From Rhodoferax sp. (GTDB lineage: Bacteria; Pseudomonadota; Gammaproteobacteria; Burkholderiales; Burkholderiaceae_C): a DNA stretch of 64,000 nt. Positions 54,623 to 63,201 of the stretch are shown here, piece by piece (positions within the stretch are counted from its first letter, which is position 1; each line of letters begins with the position of its first letter). A program made the position numbers and the translations under genes. The notes beneath the pieces were generated by a model. It ran no database searches. It was not told the origin of the DNA and worked only from the letters and a program-made list of their open reading frames with translations. The stretch is from positions 1-64,000 of the forward strand of contig JAUXWC010000205.1 of the NCBI GenBank assembly GCA_030685025.1, written 5' to 3'.

Positions 54623-55437
54623 AGCAGCCCATCGCCACCGCTGTTGTCAATGGCCTGTTGCTGGGTATTGCTGCGGTCAGCTTGGCGCCCTTGTTGTGGA
54701 TGTTGTCGGTGTCCTTCATGTCGGCGGGTGAAGCCAGCACCTTCCCGCCGCCGCTCTTTCCCACCCACGCCACGCTGGCCAACTACCGCGAGCTGTTCGA
54801 GCGCGCTGGCATGGGGCGCTACTTTCTCAACAGCGTGCTGTTGGCCAGTGCCGTGACGCTGATCTCCTTGTTGTTCAATGTGATGGCGGGTTATGCCTTT
54901 GCCAAGCTGCCTTTCCCGGGGCGCGAACCGATCTTCAAAGCCATGCTGGCGGCGCTGGTGATTCCGGGCCAGGTGGCGATGATGCCGCTGTTTTTGATGC
55001 TCAAGAACATGGGCTTGGTCAACACGTATGGTGGCATTTTGATACCTGGCTTGGCCAGTATTTTTGGCATCTTCATGGTGCGCCAATACGCCCGCACCAT
55101 CCCCGACGATTTGATCGACGCAGCCCGCATCGACGGGGCCGGCGAGGCCCGCATCTTCTTCAGCATCGTGCTGCCGCTGCTCAAACCGGTGCTGGTGACG
55201 TTGGCGATCTTCACCTTCCTGGGAAGCTGGAACGATTTCATGTGGCCGCTGATTGTGCTGACCGATAACGATCTGTACACGTTGCCGGTGGCCCTGTCGG
55301 CACTGTCGCGTGAGCATGTGCAGGACAACGAGTTGATGATGGCCGGCTCGGTGGTGACGGTGTTGCCGGTGCTGGCGCTGTTTCTGTTGATGCAGCGTTA
55401 TTACATACAGGGTTTGCTGATGGGGAGCGTGAAGTGA
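54619..55437 (+). CDS. ABC sugar transporter permease 2 (MalG-like)
   Basis: 272 aa, GTG start. Six membrane segments (first IATAVVNGLLLGIAAVSLAPLLWMLSVSF). EAA loop: IPDDLIDAARIDGAGEARIFFSIVLPLLKPVLVTLAIFTFLGSWNDFMWPLIV, typical of MalG-like CUT1 permeases. It forms the membrane channel with permease 1. It overlaps the next gene by 4 nt (GTGA), which ties the discoidin-glycosidase to the transporter operon. Confidence 0.93.
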   Translation: MKQPIATAVVNGLLLGIAAVSLAPLLWMLSVSFMSAGEASTFPPPLFPTHATLANYRELFERAGMGRYFLNSVLLASAVTLISLLFNVMAGYAFAKLPFPGREPIFKAMLAALVIPGQVAMMPLFLMLKNMGLVNTYGGILIPGLASIFGIFMVRQYARTIPDDLIDAARIDGAGEARIFFSIVLPLLKPVLVTLAIFTFLGSWNDFMWPLIVLTDNDLYTLPVALSALSREHVQDNELMMAGSVVTVLPVLALFLLMQRYYIQGLLMGSVK

Positions 55438-58400
55438 AGCTGGCCTGGACAACCTGCCGCCTACGGCACGGTGCGGTCTATGCGGCCTTGACGCTGGCCG
55501 CTCAGGTGTTGGCCCAAGGTAGCGCGGGCAGTGCCTTGCGCACGCTGGACAACTTCGACGAACTCACGCCTTGGACGGCCAATGCCTCGGACCAGGTGAA
55601 GGCTTCGTTGCGGCAGGTGCAAGGTGTCGCAGGCAATGCCTTGTGTCTGGACTACGACTTCAATGGTGTCGCGGGTTACGCCTATGCGCGACGCGCTTTG
55701 CCCTTGGTGTTCCCGGACAACTACAGCTTTGAAATACAGGTGCGGGGTGACGCACCCAGCAACAAGCTCGAAGTGAAGTGGGTCGATGCCAGCGGCGACA
55801 ACGTGTGGTGGGCGCAGCGGCGCGACTTCACGCCGCCGGCCAACTGGGAGACCTGGCGCATCAAGAAGCGTCACATCGAGATGGCCTGGGGCCCCAGCCA
55901 AGACAGCACCTTGCGCCAGACCGCGTCGATGGAGTTGGTGGTGTCCAGCGGCAAGGGTGGCGGGCGCGGCTCGCTGTGTTTTGACGAATTGCGCTGGAGC
56001 GAGCTTCCCGCTGCCCCGGTGACCGTCCCGTTGCCCAGCTTGACCGTCTCCTCGACTGAGCCCGCGCCCGTTTGGCAGGCGGTGCAGGATGTCTTGCTCG
56101 GCGCAGCCTGGCGTCAGGTGCCGCTATCAGTGGACGGCCGCACCCAGACGGCGTGGCGCAGTGCTGAGGGGAACGGCAAGGCGCAGCAATTGGTGCTGGA
56201 CTTTGGCCAGCTTCGGGAGTTTGGCGGCATGGTCTTGCACTGGGCGCCAGGTGAGGCAGCCTCCCGTTACGACGTGCAAGTGTCCGACGACCGTCAACAC
56301 TGGACCACACTGCGTGAGGTTCGCGCGGCGGCGGGCCAGGACCATTACCTGCTGTTGCCGGAGTCGGAAACGCGCTACCTGCGCCTGCTGCTGCACGACG
56401 GACCCGGCGCGCGCTACCACCTGCGCAGCCTGGAGCTGCGTGAGGTGGCTTTCGGCGCCAGCCCAAACGCCTTCTTCCAGGCACTTGCCAAGGAGGCGCC
56501 GCTGGGCGCCTACCCGCGTGGTTTCTCGGGTCAACAGCCCTATTGGACGCTGGTCGGGGTGGACGGTGGTTCCGACTCGGGCCTGCTGGGTGAAGACGGC
56601 GCTATCGAGGTTGGCAAGGGTGGTTTCTCAATCGAGCCCTTCCTGATCACCGGGCCGGGTGCGAGTGGGCGAGTCAGTTGGGCGCAGGTGCAAAGCCGCC
56701 AGACTTTGCAAGATGGCTACCTGCCGATTCCCAGCGTGCACTGGCGGCACCAGGACCTTGCGCTGGAGATGACGGCGATCGGTGTGGGCACGCCGGCGCA
56801 GGCGCAACTGCTGGGTCGCTACCACCTGACCAACCTCGGCGCCACGGCCCAGACCTTTAAGTTGGTGCTGGCGCTGCGGCCGTTTCAAGTCAACCCGCCG
56901 ATGCAGTTTCTCAACACGCCGGGTGGCGTGCACCGCATTGACAGCATCGCCTGGGACCAGCATGCGGTGTCGGTGAATGGGCAGCGCCGCGTGTGGCCGC
57001 TGCAGAGTCCGGATGCCTTTGTGGCGTCCAGCTTCGAGGCTGAGCCAGTCCTAGACAAGGTGGCGCAGGGTGGCTCCAAGGCCGCGAAAAGTCTGGTTGA
57101 TGATTTTGGCTACGCCAGCGGCGCGCTGGTTTATGAAGTGATGCTGCCGCCGCGTGGGAGTCGGACCATCGACCTGTTGATGCCGCTCAGTGGTGCCCCG
57201 CCAGACCTTGCGCAAATCGGCCGGGACCTGCATTGGGCGCAACGGCAACATGCGCAAGTTGCCGCCGCCTGGCGTGCTAAGCTCAATCAAGTGGTGCTGC
57301 AAGTGCCCAAGGCCGGACAGCCGGTGGTGGACACCTTGCGTTCGTCGCTGGCCCACATGTTGATGTCACGCGATGGCGCCGCTTTGCAGCCCGGTACCCG
57401 TGCCTACGCCCGTTCGTGGATTCGCGACGGCGCCATGATGGTGGAAGGCCTACTGCGATTGGGGCAAACCCAAGTGGCCAGTGACTTTGTGCAATGGTAC
57501 GCCCCCTACCAGTTCAGCAGTGGCAAGGTGCCCTGTTGTGTGGACCAGCGCGGTGCCGACCCGGTGCCCGAGAACGACAGCCACGGGCAACTGATCTTTG
57601 CCGTCGCCGAGTTGTACCGCTACACCCATGACAAGCAGCAACTCGCGCGTCTGTGGCCCCATGTCGAACGTGCCGCGACGTACATGGAAACACTGCGCCA
57701 GAGCGAACGTAGCGCGCAGAACCTGGTAGGGGATGCGCGCGCCTTTTGGGGCATGATGCCGGCCTCGATCAGCCACGAAGGTTATTCGGCCAAACCGATG
57801 CACTCGTATTGGGATAATTTTTGGGCGCTGCGTGGCTACAAGGACGTCGCCATGCTGGCCGGCGTGCTGGGCCACACTGCCCTGGCTCAACGCTTTGCGG
57901 TACAACGCGACGAGTTCCAGCGTGAGTTGCACCAGTCGCTGGCTGTCACCGCTGCGCGACATGGTATCGACTACCTGAGCGGCGCCGCCGAGTTGGGCGA
58001 TTTCGACGCGACGTCCAGCACGGTGGCGCTCTCTCCGGGGGGCGAGCAATCACGCCTGGACCCCAAACTGTTGCATGGCACGTTCGAGCGTTATTGGCAG
58101 GAGTTTGTCGCCCGGCGGGACGGCAAAAGGCCGTGGGACGACTACACGCCTTATGAGCTGCGTACGGTCGGCTCATTCTTGCGCTTGGGTCAGCCCGAGC
58201 GGGCCCATGCACTGCTGAAGTTCTTCTTTTCCGACCAACGACCACCAGGTTGGAACCAGTGGGCCGAAGTGGTGGGGCGCGATGCCCGCAAGCCGCGCTT
58301 TGTGGGCGACATGCCACATGCCTGGATTTCCAGCGACTACATTCGTTCGGCCCTCGACCTGTTCGCTTTTGAGCGTGAAGCCGATCAGGCACTGGTGTTG

Positions 58401-58664
58401 GCTGCGGGTATCCCGCTTGAGTGGCTGCAGGGGCGTGGTGTGACGGTGTCGGGCCTGCACACGTCTTATGGCAAATTGGCTTACCGGCTGCGTTTGTCGC
58501 GGGGGCAACTGCGGCTGGACGTGCAAGGCGGGCTGGCTGCGCCGCCGGGAGGATTTGTGTTGCAATGGCCGGGGTCGAGTCCGCTGCCACCGGCATTTGT
58601 CAATGGTGTCGCTCGACCGTGGAGTGGAAAGGCCCTGAAAGTGGCGTACACAAAGGATTTATAG
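55434..58664 (+). CDS. Exported discoidin-linked (alpha/alpha)6 glycosidase-like protein, activity unknown
   Basis: 1076 aa from a GTG overlapping the permease stop. Signal peptide ending near TLAAQVLAQ. Residues about 35-200: beta-sandwich resembling CBM11/CIA30-type domains (LDNFDELTPWTANASDQVKASL ... LCFDELRWSEL). About 215-345: F5/8 type C (discoidin) domain (TQTAWRSAEGNGKAQQLVLDFGQLREFGGMVLHW). About 350-620: further beta-rich region. About 630-1060: helical (alpha/alpha)6 barrel-like domain with RSWIRDGAMMVEGLLRLG, DQRGADPVPENDSHGQLIFAVAELYRYTHD and AELGDFDATSSTVALSPGG. The Asp/Glu-rich RDG and PENDSHG stretches suggest a glycosidase. No CAZy family can be assigned from inspection. Confidence 0.8.
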   Translation: MKLAWTTCRLRHGAVYAALTLAAQVLAQGSAGSALRTLDNFDELTPWTANASDQVKASLRQVQGVAGNALCLDYDFNGVAGYAYARRALPLVFPDNYSFEIQVRGDAPSNKLEVKWVDASGDNVWWAQRRDFTPPANWETWRIKKRHIEMAWGPSQDSTLRQTASMELVVSSGKGGGRGSLCFDELRWSELPAAPVTVPLPSLTVSSTEPAPVWQAVQDVLLGAAWRQVPLSVDGRTQTAWRSAEGNGKAQQLVLDFGQLREFGGMVLHWAPGEAASRYDVQVSDDRQHWTTLREVRAAAGQDHYLLLPESETRYLRLLLHDGPGARYHLRSLELREVAFGASPNAFFQALAKEAPLGAYPRGFSGQQPYWTLVGVDGGSDSGLLGEDGAIEVGKGGFSIEPFLITGPGASGRVSWAQVQSRQTLQDGYLPIPSVHWRHQDLALEMTAIGVGTPAQAQLLGRYHLTNLGATAQTFKLVLALRPFQVNPPMQFLNTPGGVHRIDSIAWDQHAVSVNGQRRVWPLQSPDAFVASSFEAEPVLDKVAQGGSKAAKSLVDDFGYASGALVYEVMLPPRGSRTIDLLMPLSGAPPDLAQIGRDLHWAQRQHAQVAAAWRAKLNQVVLQVPKAGQPVVDTLRSSLAHMLMSRDGAALQPGTRAYARSWIRDGAMMVEGLLRLGQTQVASDFVQWYAPYQFSSGKVPCCVDQRGADPVPENDSHGQLIFAVAELYRYTHDKQQLARLWPHVERAATYMETLRQSERSAQNLVGDARAFWGMMPASISHEGYSAKPMHSYWDNFWALRGYKDVAMLAGVLGHTALAQRFAVQRDEFQRELHQSLAVTAARHGIDYLSGAAELGDFDATSSTVALSPGGEQSRLDPKLLHGTFERYWQEFVARRDGKRPWDDYTPYELRTVGSFLRLGQPERAHALLKFFFSDQRPPGWNQWAEVVGRDARKPRFVGDMPHAWISSDYIRSALDLFAFEREADQALVLAAGIPLEWLQGRGVTVSGLHTSYGKLAYRLRLSRGQLRLDVQGGLAAPPGGFVLQWPGSSPLPPAFVNGVARPWSGKALKVAYTKDL

Positions 58665-58682
58665 CTACATAATTAATAGCTA
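58662..58682. repeat. AT-rich imperfect palindrome at the glycosidase stop codon
   Basis: TAGCTA, nine A/T-rich bases, TAGCTA. It begins at the stop codon of the discoidin-linked gene and lies 63 nt before the esterase. This kind of TAGCTA...TAGCTA unit is familiar from Comamonadaceae intergenic DNA, but I cannot verify copy number here. Confidence 0.5.
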
Positions 58683-58744
58683 AACAGGTCGATTTGACGT
58701 CACACTCACTTGTTTTGCAAAGCCTACGATGAGGAATACGGCCC

Positions 58745-59740
58745 ATGATGAAACTGCTTGCTGAACTCGGAATCATGGTGGCCGCCAGCAGCGTTGTGAT
58801 GGGCGCTGTTCCCGGCGTGGCCCTGGCGGCCGAGACCGGCTTTTTGCAACGCAGCGTCACGCTGGACGGCATCAGTTACCGCTACCAGGTTTTCGTGCCC
58901 GGTGACCATTCGCCCGCACGCGCCTGGCCGGTGGTGCTGTTTCTGCACGGAGCGGGTGAACGGGGTGACGACGGTCGTGTCCAGGCGCACGTGGGCTTGG
59001 GCGCGGCGATTCGCGCTGAGCCTGCGCGTTTTCCCATGATCGTGGTGATGCCGCAGGCGCGGCGCAACACCCGCTGGACCGGCGCCATGGCGGCGCAAGC
59101 TTTGAAGGCATTGGATCAGTCCATGGCCGAGTTCAACGGCGATCCACAACGTGTTTACCTGACCGGCCTGTCGATGGGCGGGCAGGGGGTATGGTTCATG
59201 GCTGCCAGTCATCCCAACCAATTCGCTGCCATCGCGCCAATTTGTGGCTTCATTGCCGGAGCGCGCGATGCCGCTGCGCTGGGGCTGCGCCCGGAGCCTG
59301 CGCAGGCGGCTGATTTTCCGGAGCAACTGGCCGCCGACCCGTTCGGCGCGTTTGCGCGGCGTATCGGCAAGCAGCCCGTGTGGGCCTTTCACGGCACGGC
59401 CGACTCGGTGGTGCCGGTGGCACAAACCCGGCAGATGGTGGCGGCCATGCGCCAAGGCGGGGGCGAGGTGCGCTTCAGTGAGTACGCCGGTGCCGACCAC
59501 AATTCATGGGACCGCGCCTACGCCGAGCCGGAGCTGGTGCCGTGGTTGTGTCACACCGACTCGACGCCCGTTGAGGCGCCAGCACCCACTGAGGCCTTGC
59601 GGGATAGAACGCAACCGCGCAGCGGCAAGCTCGGTCCTCAACTGACTAAGGGTGTTCAGTCGCTCAGACGTGAGCGCCCATCACGACCTGCAAGTGGTGT
59701 GCTTGACCGTCCCGAACCAAGGCGATGGACACGCGCTTGA
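58745..59740 (+). CDS. Exported alpha/beta-hydrolase (COG4099-type esterase)
   Basis: 331 aa. Signal peptide MMKLLAELGIMVAASSVVMGAVPGVALAA. Core: FLQRSVTLDGISYRYQVFVPGDHSPARAWPVVLFLHGAGERGDDGRVQAHVGLGAAIRAEPARFPMIVVMPQARRNTRWTG, nucleophile elbow GLSMGGQG with Ser143, then HGTADSVVPVAQT (Asp) and AGADHNSWDRAY (His). The catalytic triad is complete by about residue 260. The last ~45 residues are encoded by dispersed repeat copy E and are probably not part of the original protein. In this locus it may remove acyl groups (for example succinyl or acetyl) from glucans. Confidence 0.85.
   Translation: MMKLLAELGIMVAASSVVMGAVPGVALAAETGFLQRSVTLDGISYRYQVFVPGDHSPARAWPVVLFLHGAGERGDDGRVQAHVGLGAAIRAEPARFPMIVVMPQARRNTRWTGAMAAQALKALDQSMAEFNGDPQRVYLTGLSMGGQGVWFMAASHPNQFAAIAPICGFIAGARDAAALGLRPEPAQAADFPEQLAADPFGAFARRIGKQPVWAFHGTADSVVPVAQTRQMVAAMRQGGGEVRFSEYAGADHNSWDRAYAEPELVPWLCHTDSTPVEAPAPTEALRDRTQPRSGKLGPQLTKGVQSLRRERPSRPASGVLDRPEPRRWTRA
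59595..59656 (+). repeat. Dispersed hairpin repeat, copy E (diverged)
   Basis: CCTTGCGGGATAGAACG ... GCTCGGTCCTCAACTGACTAA-type sequence. The outer arms match copies A-D, but the stem has mismatches. It lies in the 3' part of the esterase open frame and just before the GH94 stop codon on the other strand. Confidence 0.65.
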
Positions 59741-62700
59741 AACGGACTCCCACCGCCACGCCGTCCAGCATGGCGGACACGAGGCCCTGGGCATTGCCAT
59801 TCGGATTGCTGACTTCCAGCAGGTAGCGGGTGCCATCGTCGAGCTGATAACGCAGCGTGAAGCCCGGCCAATGGTCGGGCATGCAGGGCGCCAGATGCAG
59901 TGTGTGACCCCCCTCCAAGCTGAAGCCCAGAATCGATTCGATCGCCACGCGGTACATCCAACCCGCTGAGCCGGTGTACCAGGTCCAGCCGCCACGCCCC
60001 ACGTGGGGCGCCACGCCATAGATGTCGGCGGCAATCACATAGGGCTCGACCTTGTAGCGTTCGACACCGGCTGGTGTGCTGCTGTGGCTGATCGGGCTGA
60101 GCATGTTCAGCAACTCGGTGGCGCGCTCGCGTCGCCCGGCCATGGCCATGGCCTTGACCACCCATAACGCGGCGTGGGTGTACTGGCCACCGTTTTCGCG
60201 CACACCGGCTACGTAGCCCTTGATGTAGCCGGGGTCGTTGGGTGTGTTCTCAAACGCCGGGGTCAGTAGGCGAATCAGTTGGTCTTGATCGCTGATCAGA
60301 TGGTGCTCCAAGGCGTCCAGCACTTGCTGGGCGCGCTCGGGCGAGGCGACACCGGAGATGACTGCCCAGGCCTGCGCCAGCGCGTCGATCTGGCACTCGT
60401 CGCTGGACTTTGAGCCCAGCGGGTCGCCGTTGTCATACCAGGCGCGGCGGTACCAGTCGCCGTCCCAACCGTCCTGGTTCAAGGCGAACAGCAGATCGGC
60501 TTGGTAACGCCGGTAAGTTTGTGCACGCGCTGCGTCGCGGCGTGTATCACACCAGGGCAGGAAGTCGCCCAGGACGGTGAACAGGAAGAAGCCCATCCAG
60601 ACGCTTTCGCCTTTGCCCTCGCGCCCGACGCGGCTCATGCCATCGTTCCAGTCACCGCAGCCAAACAGCGGCAGGCCGTGCACCCCCTTGGTCAGCGATC
60701 GATCAATGGCCCGGCAGCAGTGTTCGTAGATGTCCGCGCTTTGGCCGGAGTCGGTCGGCAGCAGGTAACGCTCGTCTTCGTCGGGCTCCAGTTGCTCAGC
60801 GCTGAGGAAACGAGCCGACTCGTGCATGACCGATTGGTCACCCGTGGTGGCGATGTAGTAGGCGGTGATGTAGGGTAGCCACAGCAGGTCGTCGGCAAAA
60901 CGTGTGCGCATGCCTTTGCTCAAGGGTGGATGCCACCAGTGCAACACGTCGCCCTCGACAAACTGGTGCGCCGCGTTCGCCAGGATTTGCGCTCGGGTGA
61001 GGTCGGGGCGCAGATAGATCAAGGAGGCGGCGTCCTGCAACTGGTCGCGAAAGCCATAAGCGCCGCCAGACTGGTAGAAGGCGGTGCGCCCCCACATGCG
61101 GCAGGACAGGTTTTGATACGGCAACCAGCCGTTGACCATGATGTCGATTTCGGGGCAGGGCGTTTCGATCTGCAGGGTGCCCACCGTGCCGCGCCAGAAG
61201 TCGCGCACCTGGGTCAGTGCCGCCTCCACTGCGCCGGCGCTGCGGTAACGCGCCACCAGCGGTGCCAGCAGGGTGGCGTCGGACACTTCACCGAGCAGGA
61301 ACGACAGTTCGCGGCTCTCACCGGGGGCCAGTTCCAGCGCTGCGTGCAAGGCGGCGCAGGGCAGGGTGCCGATCGTGTGGTTCAGCGGGCCGCCGGCGCG
61401 CACCGCGTCGGGCGCCGCCATGCTGCCGTTTTGGCCAACAAATGCCGCGCGGTCGGCGCTCCAGTCCATGCCGTCAATTTGGGCCAATGCCGAGAAAGCA
61501 AGGTGCTGGGCATATTCACCCGAGTCGGGGTTGCGTGCGACCAGTGCCTGGGCGCTGGCATTGAATTCGGTCTGGATCTGATCCTGGGTATCCGCAGGCG
61601 TGACGCCCAGCACCCATCGGTTGTAACCATAGACCGACAAACGCCGTTGCCGGTTACTGGTGTTGTATAGGCGCAGGCGCACCACGCGCAGCGGGTCGTG
61701 TTGCGGCACAAACATGCAGACCTCTTGCTCCAGCTCGTGTGTGTTCAGATGCCAGACGGAGTAACCCAAGCCGTGGTGCACGGTGTAGTCAGCTTGGGCC
61801 GGCGCCGGGCCGGGTAGCGGGGACCAGAAGGCGCCGCTGTCGTTGTCGCGCACATACCAGGCGTCGTCGTGGGGGTCGCTAATGGGGTCGTTGCGCCAAG
61901 GGGTCAGGCGGTGTTCACGGCTGTTGCCGGCCCACATGGCGCCCGCGCCCTTCTCGCTCACGACCAGGCCACAGTGTGGGTTGGCCATGACGTTGGTCCA
62001 GGGCATGGGGGGCAACCTCAAACCCGCAGCTCCCTGGTGCTGAAGGTGAATGACGTACTCGCTGGCGTCGGCGTTGAAGCCACCGTAGCCATTGAAGAAC
62101 TGAAGCGGCGGCGGTGCCAGAGCAGGGACGCTTGGGGGCGTGTCAAGAACGGTGGCGATTGGCTGGGGTCCATGATGGGTTGGGGCCATGCCCAAACCGT
62201 CGCTCAGCGTTTGCCAGGCTTTGCTTTGGGGTTCCACCTGCGCGTTGCCAGCGCTAGTATCGCGCTGGCTGGCGTGTGTCAAGACGGTGTCCACGTCGAA
62301 CGTGGACCAGGTGGTGGCGGCTCGCAACAACTCGTCTCGATCAGGCGCAACGCCGAGCGCAAAACACAAGGTTTGGCGTTCTCCCGGCTCCAAAGTGACG
62401 ATGGTGCGCAGGGCGAGCGCCGGGTCCAGCACGCTGCCCGTGCTGCAGCTCAGCGCTGCGGGGCCAGCGAGGGCGGCCGGGTTGCCGCAATCGCGCCCCC
62501 GGCCAATGAAGCGCGCGCGGTCGGTTTCCCATTCGGTGACCGTTCGGTCGCCCAGTAGTGCCATGGCAAGGCAAGGGTGACTCTCCGCGTTGGCGCGCGC
62601 TCGACGCTTGGCCAGCAGAAGCTTGGATGCCGCATACCACTCGGTCTGCACAAAGAGCTTCGAGAATGCAGGATGCCCCTGGTGCGCGGCCGGTTCGTTG

Positions 62701-63110
62701 AGCACCACTTCGACATAGCTGGTGATCTCGATGCGCCGTGTGTGGCCGGTTTCGTTGCCGAGACTGATTTGGCGCAGTTCCAGCGGTGTTACGGAGTCGA
62801 GCCCAATGTCGAGGTGGGATGAGACGCCGTGGTGCTTGCGGCGAATGATGGCGACCGCACCGTGTGTTGCGATGCGTCCGACGGTCTGTCCGGCCATTGG
62901 GGCCCCGGAGGCGGTCCAGACGCTGCCGTCATCCAGATCGCGGAGGTAGAGGTACCAAGCGCCGTTGTCGTCTGGACTGTCCGCGTTCCAGGCACTCAGC
63001 AAGTAATCCTGGTAAGTGGAAAAGCCACTTCCCCGCTCGTTGACATAGACACAGAAGTCGCCGTTGCTGAGCACGACTGGGTTGGGGCGGGGTGTTGCAG
63101 GGGTCGTCAC
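59664..63110 (-). CDS. GH94 phosphorylase, 1,2-beta-oligoglucan phosphorylase / NdvB C-terminal-like
   Basis: 1148 aa from a GTG at 63110. Two glycosyltransferase-36-type sandwich regions (NGDFCVYVNERGSGFSTYQDYLLSAWNADS and NPHCGLVVSEKGAGAMWAGNSREHRLTPWRNDPISDPHDDAWYVRD), then a catalytic (alpha/alpha)6 barrel with WGRTAFYQSGGAYGFRDQLQDAASLIYLRPDLT, FVEGDVLHWWHPPLSKGMRTRFADDLLWLP and GLPLFGCGDWNDGMSRVGREGKGESVWMGFF; the general-acid Asp lies in GDWNDGM near residue 820. This order resembles the C-terminal third of cyclic beta-1,2-glucan synthase and standalone SOGP (about 1110 aa). No signal peptide, so cytoplasmic. Expected reaction: beta-1,2-glucan(n) + phosphate to glucan(n-1) + alpha-glucose-1-phosphate. 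Cellodextrin phosphorylase activity is the main alternative. Confidence 0.85.
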   Translation of the reverse strand: MTTPATPRPNPVVLSNGDFCVYVNERGSGFSTYQDYLLSAWNADSPDDNGAWYLYLRDLDDGSVWTASGAPMAGQTVGRIATHGAVAIIRRKHHGVSSHLDIGLDSVTPLELRQISLGNETGHTRRIEITSYVEVVLNEPAAHQGHPAFSKLFVQTEWYAASKLLLAKRRARANAESHPCLAMALLGDRTVTEWETDRARFIGRGRDCGNPAALAGPAALSCSTGSVLDPALALRTIVTLEPGERQTLCFALGVAPDRDELLRAATTWSTFDVDTVLTHASQRDTSAGNAQVEPQSKAWQTLSDGLGMAPTHHGPQPIATVLDTPPSVPALAPPPLQFFNGYGGFNADASEYVIHLQHQGAAGLRLPPMPWTNVMANPHCGLVVSEKGAGAMWAGNSREHRLTPWRNDPISDPHDDAWYVRDNDSGAFWSPLPGPAPAQADYTVHHGLGYSVWHLNTHELEQEVCMFVPQHDPLRVVRLRLYNTSNRQRRLSVYGYNRWVLGVTPADTQDQIQTEFNASAQALVARNPDSGEYAQHLAFSALAQIDGMDWSADRAAFVGQNGSMAAPDAVRAGGPLNHTIGTLPCAALHAALELAPGESRELSFLLGEVSDATLLAPLVARYRSAGAVEAALTQVRDFWRGTVGTLQIETPCPEIDIMVNGWLPYQNLSCRMWGRTAFYQSGGAYGFRDQLQDAASLIYLRPDLTRAQILANAAHQFVEGDVLHWWHPPLSKGMRTRFADDLLWLPYITAYYIATTGDQSVMHESARFLSAEQLEPDEDERYLLPTDSGQSADIYEHCCRAIDRSLTKGVHGLPLFGCGDWNDGMSRVGREGKGESVWMGFFLFTVLGDFLPWCDTRRDAARAQTYRRYQADLLFALNQDGWDGDWYRRAWYDNGDPLGSKSSDECQIDALAQAWAVISGVASPERAQQVLDALEHHLISDQDQLIRLLTPAFENTPNDPGYIKGYVAGVRENGGQYTHAALWVVKAMAMAGRRERATELLNMLSPISHSSTPAGVERYKVEPYVIAADIYGVAPHVGRGGWTWYTGSAGWMYRVAIESILGFSLEGGHTLHLAPCMPDHWPGFTLRYQLDDGTRYLLEVSNPNGNAQGLVSAMLDGVAVGVRFKRVSIALVRDGQAHHLQVVMGAHV

Positions 63111-63201
63111 GAGGATAGTTGTGCGGTGCGGGGTAGTGGGCCGAATGGGTCAAGCGATGCCCGGACACGGGCCCTCGCCAAAGCTTTTTCATCGTTCTGA
63201 T

